Source of the DNA: Panonychus citri
Lineage: Eukaryota; Arthropoda; Arachnida; Trombidiformes; Tetranychidae
Assembly (NCBI RefSeq): GCF_014898815.1
Contig: NW_026515500.1
Location: 248,001 to 312,000, forward strand
Reading direction: 5' to 3'
DNA: 64,000 nt
Below the pieces are notes generated by a model, which was given only the letters and a program-made list of their open reading frames with translations, was not told where the DNA came from and did not search any database. The translations under genes and the position numbers were made by a program. How positions within the stretch are numbered: the stretch's first letter is position 1; the number at the start of each line of letters is the position of its first letter. Below, one piece after another: positions 26,096 to 38,000 of the stretch.

Positions 26096-26105
26096 TTTAT
26101 AAAAC
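26096..26105 (-). promoter_or_regulatory. TATA-like upstream element of 5S#3
   Basis: GTTTTATAAA on the minus strand at the standard 23-32 bp distance from the 5S start. Confidence 0.75.
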
Positions 26106-26308
26106 TACATGTATAGTAAACAAACGTGAATAATATATTGAGAGATGATTAGAGTTTGTTTGTTTGTTGTTTTTGACAATTGTTTTATTGTTTTCTTTTT
26201 CATTTGAGAAACTATGACCTTGATTTTGATTTAACAACAAATAAAAACATTGTAATAATTATTAAATCGATACAATTAGTTTAATGTTTCAAGTTTATTT
26301 CCGTAAAC
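26106..26308. repeat. Copy of the 5S#1-to-receptor flank
   Basis: This segment matches 9802-9998; both end with the same TTTATTTCCGTAAACA. In the first locus the receptor 3' flank follows. Here the sequence jumps directly into a laminin LE module, so 26308/26309 is a rearrangement junction. Confidence 0.85.
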
Positions 26309-28368
26309 ATTTAGGGAAATTGTAATAACCATAAGCACATACATCACAAGCTGGAGCATTGATGAAATTATCTCTACACTGACAAGTACCGGTGCCCGAA
26401 TCACATCCTCCAGTTTGACTTGTTTTCGTACAATTACATTTAGTACAAACATCGGTGGCATTAAGTGGACGACCTTCGGCTCGATAAAAGCCAAATTTAC
26501 ATTCGTGACAATTGTGTCCAGTTGTGTGGTGTTTACAGTGCATACAAACTCCTCCGCCAGAATATTTACCATAAATGTCCATCGAAGTTCCTTGTTTTTC
26601 AACCTCTTCATCGAATTCACATTCATGTGAGTGACCATTACAGTTACACTTTTCACATTCAAAGGGATTGTCCGGTGTAGCGGCTCGCCATCTTTTCTGG
26701 ACATATCCGGTTTTACATTTTTCACATTGAGCACCAGCAGTGTTGTGTTGACACGCACAGTTCAATTTATCGGGATGATTTTGATCGGTAACATCACAAG
26801 TCTCAGCGTGACCATTACACACACATCGACCTCCGATGTTAATATCACGAATACTGTAAAAATACTGAATTTCAAAAGAGCAAGAAAAAAGATTCGATAA
26901 AAAAAATCAACAATAATTCAAAAGAAAAAAAAAGTGAAAACTTACTCGTCGCGTTACTGTTTGATCAACATTCAGTAAATGTCCAAATGTCGTTTGTGGC
27001 CTTATAAATCTAAGTCGTACATTAGTGGCTTTGGTAAATTCTTGAAGAACCTCAGAACTGGTGAAATTATCACCACTTGGACGTTTTTCAATCAAAGAAA
27101 CAACCATCTAATTAGAAAAGGATAAAACAATAATAATTCTAATTAGAATCGTAATTTAAAGCAAATTGTCGTTCGCTCACTTCTCCGTTTTCCAAGGGAA
27201 TTAACTTTGAATATTTGGTCTCACAAATCACTTGGTCATCTAGCTTTAAAGGTCGAACACTTTCTTCGCCGAATTGTTTGATACATTCTTCACGGGAATC
27301 AGCGAAATACATCCAGGGCTTAAAAGATTTACCACTGTCGGTAGATCGCTCGAGAACCCAAACGCCTGGTCGAGGTGAATTAGCCATAGAAATATAAACA
27401 TATGCTACATGGAATTCCTGTTGATGGAACAAAATTATTCGTATTAATCAACAAAATAACGAATTCTAATCAAGATAATCACATCACCAATCCCTAATCA
27501 TAGTCTTCTTATTAATATTCAGTTGGGTTAATTAAACAATTTACCAAATAACTGATTGTGTACAATTAGCAAATCAAGTTTAATCTTGACATTATTAAGT
27601 ATCAATAATAAAAGTCCAATCGTTTAATCAGTAAAATTTAATCAACTCCAATTTCTTTGCTAATTTATCATTAAAATGTGAACATAATCTAGTGATTGCT
27701 AATCTCATATTCTTATGTACATTTGTTAGTGTCACAAAGACTCAATCAACTCAATAAGGTCTAAGGTTAACCTTATGACCTGAGAACTGTGATAAGGTTA
27801 AAATGCATATACTCAATGATAAAATATCGACTTCATGATAAAGTTTAATTTGAAAACGAAATTAATGGAAAATGAAAGGTTTAAAATCAGCATGATAATG
27901 TATAAGAATTGATTATCTTGAGATGGTTAGAGTTTTAATTAGTTTGTTTCGGATTTAACTTACCTGTCCTAAATCAATTGTTAGATTAACTCGAGCGGCT
28001 TCAGGTCCTCGTGACAATGGCGGCGATTGCCACCATTTGGGTGACCCATCGATTGCGAACTCAGCTGGATGAGCTTTCTTTGGGTCATTGGGGTCACAAT
28101 AATCACAAGCTTGACCCTGAACAACTTGACCCTGATTATGATCAATATTATTGTTATCTGTCCACATAGAACCGATAATTTTACAAAAAAATTCTTTTCC
28201 AACTTTTTCACCACAAGTTTCGGTTGCATGGATTTTCCGACCTTCGGCAATATTGAAATAAGGTGGATTAAGAACTTCCGATTGTGTTAATTGTAAGGTG
28301 AATAGAAGAGTCAACGAGATCACAATTAACCAATTCATTGGTCTCACATTAATCGATACACTGGTCAT
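26295..28368 (-). CDS. Truncated laminin alpha copy: LN domain plus LE repeats (netrin-like)
   Basis: Exons 27964-28368, 27181-27417, 26946-27107 and 26295-26864 have the same lengths as the parent for exons 1-3 and intact GT-AG borders. They encode about 457 residues: signal peptide, complete LN domain, two full LE repeats and most of a third. The last codons are a hybrid. GYYNFPKC from another LE module is fused in frame, then LRK and a stop come from the 5S#1-flank copy. Coding differences from the parent are few. If expressed it would be a secreted LN-LE protein resembling the netrin domain plan. Netrin-4 is known to disturb laminin polymerisation through such a domain, so an antagonist role is conceivable but unproven. 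It may equally be a young non-functional duplicate; no inactivating mutation is visible. Confidence 0.7.
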
Positions 28369-29274
28369 CTTAATCCGATTTGTATTGAGATCTTCTTGCT
28401 GTCCACAATTTTGGATTAGATCAATAGTAAGAGTCTAAAATTAGACTCAAGCAATAATTATTACACAGATTTAGAAAAAAAATTGACTAATTAACTAAAT
28501 TAATTAAAGTTATTAAACTATTCTAATTGAGATTAGCTGATTGTTTGACCACAAGAAAAAATAAACTACAAAAAAAAGACTTTTATGTAAAAAAGTCCAT
28601 CGAGATTTAGCTTAACATCTCGTTAGTAAAACAAAGTTAAAATTAACAGAGAGATGGAGATGATGAAGATGCTGATGGGGGAGTCATTGGTGTTCTCATC
28701 AAAGCGTAATAGCAAGAGAGAGCACTTGAATGAATTGAAATTGAATTTAACCATCGATGCAGTTTTATCTCTCCTTATCGATACATTTCATGAAGTGCTG
28801 TCTCTTGTTATTACTCTTTGGATGAAACAGAGATGCTGATAAAAAATGATCCAACCTGACTATCTATCATTTTGATTAGATTTATCTAATCTTTCATTTC
28901 CAACAATTAAGATCAATGAAACAAAAAAAGTTTGATTTCTGATTTATAAGAAACTACTTCATTCGATTTATAATATACATAGTATATTTAGAAGAAATGA
29001 TTTAGTAATTAATTGCTCATAAAATTAATAAGATCAAATGATGAAATAAAATTCTATTCAAGTTCTAAGTTTTAATAAGAAGATAGCTTATTAGGTTAGT
29101 ATCTAATTGTGGAAAATAAATGGACTCTCTCGCCTCATTTTTCTTTACTTTTCATTTTTTAAATGTCATGTTCGAACTGCGGAAGATCGAGGTAAAAAGT
29201 GCAAATGAATTCATGGGGGTTGAGAAAAGAGTTGAAAGGTTAAACTTTGGAAAAGTAAAAAAGAATCAAAAAGT
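28369..29274. repeat. 5' flank of truncated laminin copy
   Basis: A duplicate of 24582-25955, shortened in the middle. It carries a stem-loop insertion or replacement at 28701-28819 and ends in the same 110-bp segment before the 5S gene. It holds the presumptive promoter of the truncated copy. Confidence 0.8.
28701..28819. repeat. Imperfect 119-bp palindrome (tiny MITE or hairpin)
   Basis: The left end AAAGCGTAATAGCAAGAGAG and the reverse complement of the right end, AAAGAGTAATAACAAGAGAC, pair over about 33 bp with some six mismatches, and pairing continues weakly outward. The paralogous flank at 24909 has unrelated sequence here. A miniature inverted-repeat element or an expressed hairpin is possible. 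Confidence 0.6.
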
Positions 29275-29392
29275 GTCTACAACACCGGGGGTTCCCAAGT
29301 GGTCTCCCTCCCAAGTACTAACCCGGCCCGAAGCTGCTTAACTTCGGAGATCGGACGGGATCCGGTGCTTTCAGCTTGGTATGGTCGTAGAC
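29275..29392 (-). rRNA. 5S rRNA: 5S ribosomal RNA gene, copy 4
   Basis: Same 118 bp as the other copies, with a minus-strand T-run terminator adjacent. It separates the truncated laminin from the BolA-like block. Its upstream flank matches that of 5S#6. Confidence 0.97.
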
Positions 29393-29414
29393 GAAAGACA
29401 AGCCAATAAATTGA

Positions 29415-29424
29415 TTTATAAAAC
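29415..29424 (-). promoter_or_regulatory. TATA-like upstream element of 5S#4
   Basis: GTTTATAAAT/GTTTATAAA-type box on the minus strand at the standard 23-32 bp distance. Confidence 0.7.
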
Positions 29425-29537
29425 TAAAAAACGATTCACCATCTTGACACTTTTCTATCCTTCGTCCATTTTACTTTCAGCACTTCTTCGTTCCTATGTA
29501 TTTGCTTCACGAAATAATAAAAGGTTATCTTTAAATA

Positions 29538-30124
29538 ACGTATGGGGAATAAAAATGAGAACGATTTCAGCGAATGATTTCTCGAGAACCAATCATCGGA
29601 TTAACTTTGGATTTGTAAGACAATGTTTATCATAGTCTTTTTGTTAAGGCGAGAAAAATTTATCCGAATGATTCACACGGAATGAAAATATCGAAGTTTG
29701 AACGGAGCAATGTTTTTATATTCTGTGCGAGCAACGCTAAAACCTCATAGGAAAATTTAGAGGGCGCTCGTGATTCCTTAATTTTAAGGCTAAAAATCGA
29801 CTTAATTGTTTATAATTAATAATCATTAAGCATTTTTGTTCCAATTTTAAATGCAAAATTTTTTAGTAGGTTATTCTTCAAGTTTTAGAAAAGATAGAAT
29901 AAATTGGACAAGAAATAGGCTCAGAACATTAAATCAAAGTTATGTCATCCGACTAATAGAGAGAACCAGATAAAAAATAATTAAAAGCTATTGATTTGTA
30001 TTAAATACGGTAATCATTTAATAGACACTACAGTCTATCTGTGTGCGAAAATCTTGTACTTATGTGACTTCTTTCACGAGAAAATCATTATCGAAAAAAA
30101 TTCTCATTTTTATTCCCCATACGT
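29538..30124. mobile_element. TA-flanked 587-bp MITE (Tc1/mariner-like)
   Basis: The left end ACGTATGGGGAATAAAAATG and the right end are perfect inverted repeats over 24 bp, with imperfect similarity continuing to about 55 bp. TA flanks both sides (29536-29537 and 30125-30126). The paralogous block at 49107-49117 shows the empty site with a single TA and uninterrupted homology on both sides. There is no transposase frame inside, so the element is non-autonomous. A TA target duplication is typical of the Tc1/mariner superfamily. Confidence 0.9.
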
Positions 30125-30126
30125 TA

Positions 30127-30282
30127 ATAGAATTGCCAAAATATTTATAAACTGCTAATTTCAAGATAACAGTAAGTTTTTTGCAAATATCTTAGAATTG
30201 ATCATCACCATCATCCTCAATACCTCTTCATGACTATAACTGAATCAGATAATAGATTGAAATCACACTGATCGATCCTTAT
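30127..30282. repeat. BolA-like gene 3' flank, duplicated at 49109-49264
   Basis: Near-identical to the segment right of 5S#6 up to the BolA-like stop codon. It probably includes the 3' UTR. Confidence 0.8.
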
Positions 30283-30622
30283 TCATGATTTATTGCTGAT
30301 CTTCTCAAATTGTTCATTGGTATAAGTTTTCAGTGTCAATGCATGAATTGTTCCCATTGTATCTCCAAGCGCACTATGGACCATTCGATGACGTTCAAGT
30401 AATGGTTTTCCTTCAAATTGTGATGAGACGATGACACAATTAAATTTAGATCCACATCCACAAGAAAAATCTTCAACAGTCTAGGTAACATAAAGAAAAT
30501 GAAAAAAAAGAAAATGAATGAGCAAAAAGATTACAATTGATCATTTCCAACGGAATACTCACCAAATGAGTTGGTTTCAACTTTTCTTCAATCAGATTAT
30601 GAACAAATTCTTGAGATACCAT
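30283..30622 (-). CDS. BolA-like protein, copy 1
   Basis: Two exons (30563-30622 and 30283-30480) encode about 85 residues, the normal size for the BolA2 group. The second exon carries the family core: DFSCGCGSKF, then SSQFEGKPLLERHRMVHSAL and IHALTLKTYTNEQFEK. The RHR motif and the histidine of IHAL, an Fe-S cluster ligand in BolA-glutaredoxin complexes, are present. BolA proteins pair with monothiol glutaredoxins in iron handling and Fe-S cluster transfer in the cytosol. No mitochondrial presequence is visible. Copy 2 at 49265-49611 differs little in exon 2 but more in exon 1. Copy 1 has Cys where copy 2 has Asp just before GCG. Confidence 0.88.
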
Positions 30623-32160
30623 AATTAAAATCAACAACAATTAATCAAAATTGTGAATAATTCGTTACGAAAGATAAACAACAACAATTAAGAGCTAAAC
30701 TAACAGGATAAGAAAACCAAATCAAACCGAAAACAAGAGGGAAAAACATATGATCCGAAAAGGCGGTTAATTCAGATTCGATTTGAGAAAATTTTCAAAT
30801 CGAATCAAAATCAATAATCTTAATAATTTGAACTAATAATAGAAAAGTAAGTTACGAATGATGAAAAATTATAATGATTTGCGATGATTTTCAAAGATAA
30901 TCAAACAAACCAAATTTGGATTAACTTATTATCCTAAACAATTAGTGAGTAATTTAAGCTCAGTGTATCAAATTAAATCAAACAAATTGAACAATTAAGC
31001 AAATTATTGTGAAGAGAGAGCAAGAAAAAACTGAAAACAATGAGACAGAAATAAGATAATCAATCAATTAAATAGATAAAATCAGAGCAATTACCAAATC
31101 ATTTGGATTACCATGAAATCAGATAATAAATGAGATCTAAATTTAAATTGTTGAACTAAATCATTGGAAAATTAATCCAATATTCACGGTCAAATTAAAA
31201 AGAAAAACTAAATTATCTTTTCTATTATCATGATTAACTAATCATTTCCCTCATCTTTCACAATAACAAACATGTTAACAATCAACAGATTAGGAAAATA
31301 TTAAAGTTAATTGTAACCAATTGTGACCAAACCTTAATCTTTACCTTTTGTTGATCAATTGATTTGATTTGAAAATTGTTATTATTTGTTGATTGTTAAA
31401 AATAAATTGTTATCATTTTTAAGGAGGGGGAAAGGTAAAGATTAGGATTATCAATACAATAATCATCTTCATCTTCATCATATTGATGATAATCAAGATC
31501 ATGATCATCATGGAAAGTGAACTGAGTTCAATGTTCAGTTAATCAGAATTGATGAATTTAATTTTTTACTTATAAACTGTTAAACAATTTAAAACTTTCG
31601 TTTATTGTTTGAAATCATAATCACTAAATTATGACGATAATAATAAAAGATACAATTTGACGACACTGAAAGTTTTAACTCTAATTGTTATTAAATGATT
31701 ATAATTGATTTGATTGAAAGTCACGGCAATCAAAATGAGTGAAAGGATTCACTTGTTAATTGTTAATTGATTGATATAGAACAATAATATTTAATTTCTA
31801 TTTCTAATTGTTGTAGAGTATTTATTAATTGTTACCATTAAACAGCATCTCAACCAATATAATTTCATTTAAACTCTCTAATCATGATTAAGATTACTTG
31901 TCGATTATCCTTACCTCTCAATTTACTTTTAATTGTTTATAAATAAATACGTTTATGAACTGGATTAATTGTTCATTTAACCAAATTAGCAATCAATTAA
32001 CTGCGACCTCTTAATTTTTATGGTCAGTTAATTTTCGCGCTTTCTAATCTGATTAGATGATTAATATTTATTTTGATGATGAAGACAGTTAAGAAGATGC
32101 TTTAATGATGATAAATAGTAACAATTAACCAATTGATTTATAATTTACTGATTTACGTTT
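30623..32160. other. Intergenic region right of BolA-like copy 1
   Basis: AT-rich DNA with GAT/ATC-rich repeats near 31460-31510. The BolA-like promoter must lie at its left end. No gene is seen, and the homology with locus 2 fades here. Confidence 0.5.
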
Positions 32161-32812
32161 AATTGAGAAAATAATGAGTCAAGATCAGCACGCAACTGAT
32201 GGAGAGATGATGTTGTTGGTGCGAAACAGACAATTGAATATGAGAGAGCGAAGCTAAAAAAAGTTCTCAATTTCGACGAAAACTTTTATTCCTCATCATC
32301 ATCATCTCTCTCTTTCTCTTTCTCTTTCTCTTTCTCTTTCTTCTCCTCATGGTCTCATCATGTTACTTTTCATTCTCAGATGCATCTATCCTTTTATCCC
32401 TTCTATTCCTTTGGGGATCGATTAGGATAATCTTCTTATTAGCTCGATTCTTGCAAAAAATGGATTCAGTGTGAAAGATGAAAGTAGTTTATCCTAATCG
32501 ATCCCCAAAGGAATAGAAGGGATAAAAGGATGGAGGATAGATGGATAGATGGATCTGAGAATGAAAAGTAAGATGAAAAGTAACATGATGAGACCAGGAG
32601 GAGAATAAAGAAAGACAGAAAGAAAGAAAGAAAGAGAAAGAGAGAGAGAGTGGGCGAGACAAAGAAGAGATGATGAGGAGGGAATAAAAGTTTTCGTCGA
32701 AATGGAAAACTTTTTTTAGCTTCGCTCTCTCATATTCAATTGTCTGTTTCGCACCAACAACATCATTTCCCCATCAGTTGCGTGTTGATCTTTACTCATC
32801 ATTTTCTCAATT
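32161..32812. repeat. Long inverted repeat (about 650-bp palindrome)
   Basis: The left arm 32161-32430 is the reverse complement of the right arm 32489-32812, separated by a 58-bp spacer. Pairing is almost complete apart from a TCTTTC/GAAAGA microsatellite of different length in the two arms. The tips are AATTGAGAAAATAATGAGTC on the left and its complement on the right. GTTT lies directly outside both tips and could be a 4-bp target duplication. There is no reading frame inside. It could be a foldback element or the source of a long hairpin RNA. It lies 550 bp upstream of the GMC oxidoreductase start. Confidence 0.88.
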
Positions 32813-33364
32813 GTTTCTCCAATTTTTTTTTTCCTTCAAAATGATCATTATTATAATTTTCTAAACTGTGTCCAGTTATGTGTAACTTATTAATCATCTG
32901 ATTAACTGAATTGTCCATCACTCGACTACTAAACACCGAGCAAATCATCATCACCGATTTAATATCTCTCTGTGTCTCTCGATAATCGGATAATTTTCTG
33001 TTCTTCTTTTGCTAATCTGTTTATTTCTCCTTATTTATAATCATCATTGTTTCACCATTGGATTCTAATCAGTGTGTTCAACTTTAATACATTGATCGTT
33101 CTCCCTGTGATTTACTGATTCTCGTTAAATTAACTTGCAAATTGAAATCAAATAACAACAATCAAGAGAAAAGCGAAAAACAAAAGTATTTTGTGTAACC
33201 GGATTAACTTCATGTTTCACTTATTGTGGATAAAAACCCGTTAATCTGTTTTTCCTTCATGTTGTGACCCATTGATCCACATGGATCGGATTCACCTGAT
33301 AAATTATATTATTTATTTATTGTGATTAATCTTTGATTGATATTTTTAATCCTTTTCTTGAATT
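32813..33364. other. 5' flank of the GMC oxidoreductase gene
   Basis: AT-rich sequence that probably contains the promoter and 5' UTR. No TATA box or upstream exon could be fixed. Confidence 0.45.
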
Positions 33365-35056
33365 ATGGTTGATTTTACTCCTGTTTTACCTGCTTTACTT
33401 CCGCTTGCAACACTATTATGGATTCGAGCTGCTGACCATTCGGTCAGTATATCAAGAAATAACTGGGAACCAGAATATGATTATATTATTGGTAAGTTTG
33501 TTTTTCTCAACTAATTGAGATTCGAGGTAAAAGTTTATATAAAATATTTTTACCGATATTATTACCTGAATATTGTAACTAAATTTAAAACTTATTTGTG
33601 TTTAACTAAAGTGGGTGGAGGATCAGCAGGAGCTGTTCTTGCCAATCGATTATCGGAAAATCCTGGATGGAGAGTGTTACTTTTAGAGGCGGGGGGATCG
33701 GAGTCCATATTAAGTGACATTCCCATAGCAGCGGCAACTTTACAAATGACCCCGATTGATTGGGCCTATCAAACGGAGCCACAAGAAGCCTCATGCTTTG
33801 GATTAATTAATCGACGAAGTCGCTGGCCTAGAGGTCGTGTATTAGGCGGCTCATCAGTTCTAAATTACATGTTGTACGTTCGAGGTAATCGACGAGATTA
33901 TGATACATGGGCAAAGATTGGAGCCTTTGGATGGTCATGGGAAGAGGTTTTCCCCTATTTCCTTAAATCGGAAGACAATCGAGATCCGAGTCTTGTATAT
34001 AACGGTAATTAATTTTTCTCATCTCAATTACTTCAATACTCTCAAACTTATATATGAAACAATTAATTATATTTTAAACTTAATCAACTGAGAGTAAATA
34101 TTAACATTACATTGAAAAGAGTTAACAGAAAGTGTTGATTACATTGGTTCGTTATATTTAGTTTATTGATTGATTGATTGATTATTTATAGTTGATTGTG
34201 ATTGGATTTGATTAAATGAGTAAACGTGACAGGAGAAAGAAAAATTAACTTATTATTAAGCTGATAATAATCGTTAATATTAGTTGTTAACAGTAAATAG
34301 TGAATCTATTTAATCGTGATAATTGAATTGATTGTAACTATTTAACTTCTCTATGAAGGTTAAACTCTAAGGGTTTTCTGGGCCAAGTTAATAACGAAAG
34401 GGCTTCTATTTACCACTTCTAATAAATTGGTTACTCTTTAAATTATTATTTAATCATCATCATCATCACATTATCATCAACGTATTTAACAATCAACACA
34501 ATCAATTTAAAGTTAATCAATAGAAAAAGTAACCCTAACATAAAAAGCAAAGTTTCTACTTGACAACCGTTTAGATGAAATAATTGACCTCAACCTTCAA
34601 CCTGATTAATGTTTATTAGCATTATTTTATTATATCGTTTTGATTGTTATCATTATTATTAAGTTTACAGTTATTACCATTATCATCTTTATCATAGTCA
34701 ATTACACTGTTGTCAGATCCACAAGATTCACATTAGATTTCAGTATAAAGTAGCTTGAGATTAATTTGACTGGTAAGAAAAAATAATCGTTACCACAATT
34801 ATTAATCATATTTTACTTGTTATTATTATTATTTGATGGAAAATCCTTTCATTTGAACATTTCTGTACCGTTATGAATACATTGTATGTATATAAATATA
34901 TATTAATACAATTCATGTGATGAAATGTGATTAATTTCATGATAAGGATGATTGAAGATTCAGTTCTCTAAACTTGATTTCAGAAAAGTGAAGAGGGTAA
35001 AAACCATCTCCATCTTTTGTAGTAAGATGACGATACAGAAGAAGTGATGATATTGC

Positions 35057-35093
<37 letters not shown>

Positions 35094-38000
35094 AGTGAAT
35101 GAGTGAATGAGTGAATTTATGCAAAAACGTTGGAAAAGAAAAAATTGAAAGGGAAATGCAATAAACAAGATCAATCGAAGCAAATCGTTGATATTGTGGC
35201 CTTAAGAGCGATAACGAATGATAAAAGGTCTCGATGAGCCGGTTAAAGGTCTTCACTTCTCAGTCTGTTAATTACAACACTCTTGTGTCTTTCGCGCTAA
35301 CTGATGACTTTTTTTTCATACGTTTTGCGTTTTTTCCCCTTCAACTTGTTGAGGTAAGAAAAAGAAAACACAAAAACACCAACTAAATACAACTTGTAAC
35401 AAAAGATTTGCAGAAACAACAATGAATTAACCGTTATAATTGTAATCATAATAATACAGTTAATAACGTTTCATTGGTTATCTCAGGATAATAATTATAT
35501 TGTTTTGTGCGATGATCGTTCATACGAACCAATGCTAGAAGGATATGTACTTATTGTTATCTTCATCTTCATCATCATCATTATCCTTCTCATCTTAATC
35601 TTAATCTCCATCATCGTTTTAATCTCAATCCAATTGATGAAAATTGTTCACAATTCAAAACGATTGTAAGATTAATGAACAAAAAAAATAGAATTAGAAA
35701 AATGGTTTCATCTAATTTTAACAATCACCATGCAACTTGTTCAGTCTTTTTGATTAACTGTTAATTTGCTTACTGATTGTTTGTGAGTTGATTTGATTTG
35801 TAGTATTTATGCTTTTTTCTTATTAACTACCGCTGTTTATTTGTCTACTAATCGTTAGTAATTGTTAATCATTGATTCACCATTGATTAGGAACATGTGA
35901 ATAATGATAATGTGTGATTGATGGATAATCTTTTTGCTTAATTTACTGAATGGTTATAAATATAATCGTTGATAAACAATCAATGTTTTTTTGTACTCAC
36001 AATCATTTACCTCAATTGTTTGAATCATTTAAAGTATTGTTTGTTACCATCAAACATTGTTAATCAACTCTAATTGTAATCAGTAAATTGTCAGATTGTC
36101 TTTAATCATTTGCTTGCTTATTTTATCAATCTTATAATTGAGTAATTTTTAAATCAATTTAACTCATTTCTGAGATTGATACCTTTTTTTGTGCATGTCA
36201 ATCAATTACTTTCAAATTGTAATAGTTAATCAATTGATGATAATCATTAGTATTATTTATTATCTAGTTAATAAATTGTGGATTAGTTTAATTATGATTA
36301 ACGGACAGCTAAGTAAACACTTTATAATATTTAAAGGTTGAGAAGTGGGTTATAAGTTAATTGATTAACTGTTGTTAATTGTTGTTACTTGATTGTTATT
36401 GGTGTTGATTTATTATTATTATTTTTTTCATCAATATGTAAATAACAATAACAACAATTTATTATTGTATTAACAAAACCACATGAGGTTAACTATTAAA
36501 TCAATGAATTAAACTAATGACGATAATGAGAATGTTAATATTAAGATGATTAAAAATTCAATTAAACAATGTGAATACTTGATACAAACATTAATAACTC
36601 AAATATTATAATAATATCAAGTCTATCAACAATTAAGAAACAATGATTCTGTTATATTCTCAATTAATACTCTAATTGTTGTCTAGATTACATCTTAATC
36701 TTAATATAATATAATAGTAATATTTATGATGATGATGATTGTAAATTAAATTATGAATGGGACAAGAAAGTAACGGTAAATCTTTAAATTGTTGATTAAA
36801 CAAGAAAATAAAAAGTTTCACCATTTAAATGGTAAAAGGTTTTACTGTTCAGGTAAATCTAATTTTGGAACATTTCTAACTTCGTCCTCCTTAAACAAAT
36901 AGTCAACCAAGTGAAAAGATTAAACAAGAAATTAACTAATGTAGTTAAACCAGTTTTCTTGTTTATGTCCATCAGTTTAATATCATTATAACCTTTGAAC
37001 TTGATTATTATTCATTATTATTAGTTTATCAAGGAGGAGGAAGAGAGGGAGAGAGGATGGAGAGGTATTCTCATGATGATGATGATGATGATGATGATGT
37101 TCATGGTGAAGAGATGATGATGCTAAGTCTGTATAAGAAAAAGAGACGAATGATGATCGACCTATTTTCCTTTTCTTCAGCTTCATCGTACATTAAGATG
37201 AAGGAAGAGAAAATAGTTAATTGCAAATTGAGACCAAACTTTTAGGTATATTAGATAATGAACAGACTTAATTGATTGTTATTCTTGAGTTTTAAGTCCA
37301 TTTTGAAAGGTGAATTTGTACCGTTAGGAAAAATGATTATGATCAATGTTAATCTCATTTGATCCGGATCATCTCTCAGTCTAATTATTCTGGTCATCAT
37401 TGACCTATTGATGATTTATTAACCGTTAAAAATAAATCACCTTGAGATATATTAATATAAGTTTCCGTTATCTTTAGATATATATAATATGATTGAACTT
37501 AAATTGAATTGATTATTAATCAGATAATTAATGATCCGTGTCATTTAATGAGTTACCTTGATATTGAATTTTTATGTAATATTTAGGTATCATTAAATTT
37601 TCATCGAAAGTAATTGTTTCAAAAATCATCCACATTAAGATTATCATTAGAAAGTGTTTATTTTTTTCACCAGCAAAGACAATTGGTAACAATCAATTAT
37701 TGTTGTGATTGATCAATTGATAGGAGGATGATGATGATGATGAGGACTTATTGATTATGATGGTGATGATGATGATGATCTGATCAATCATGATTAATTT
37801 CATGATGAAAAACAAAAACAAAAATAAGATTGAAAGTTAATTGTGATTGTTGCAGGTTAATCAATAACAATAAAGGTTATTGAAAGTTAATTTTTTTCCC
37901 ACCTAAATCATGATCATTTATAATTAATGGTGATGATTAAAGTTTGAGATAACAATCAGCGAACAAATTTAATCAATAATGTTCTGGTTAATTGTTACAC

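Noticed and set aside
32157..32816. GTTT on both sides of the long palindrome as proof of transposition
   Set aside because: Four AT-rich bases match too easily by chance; kept only as a remark.
34960..35256. Ser/Leu-rich open frames inside the GMC intron
   Set aside because: They arise from the GA microsatellite and lack any domain.
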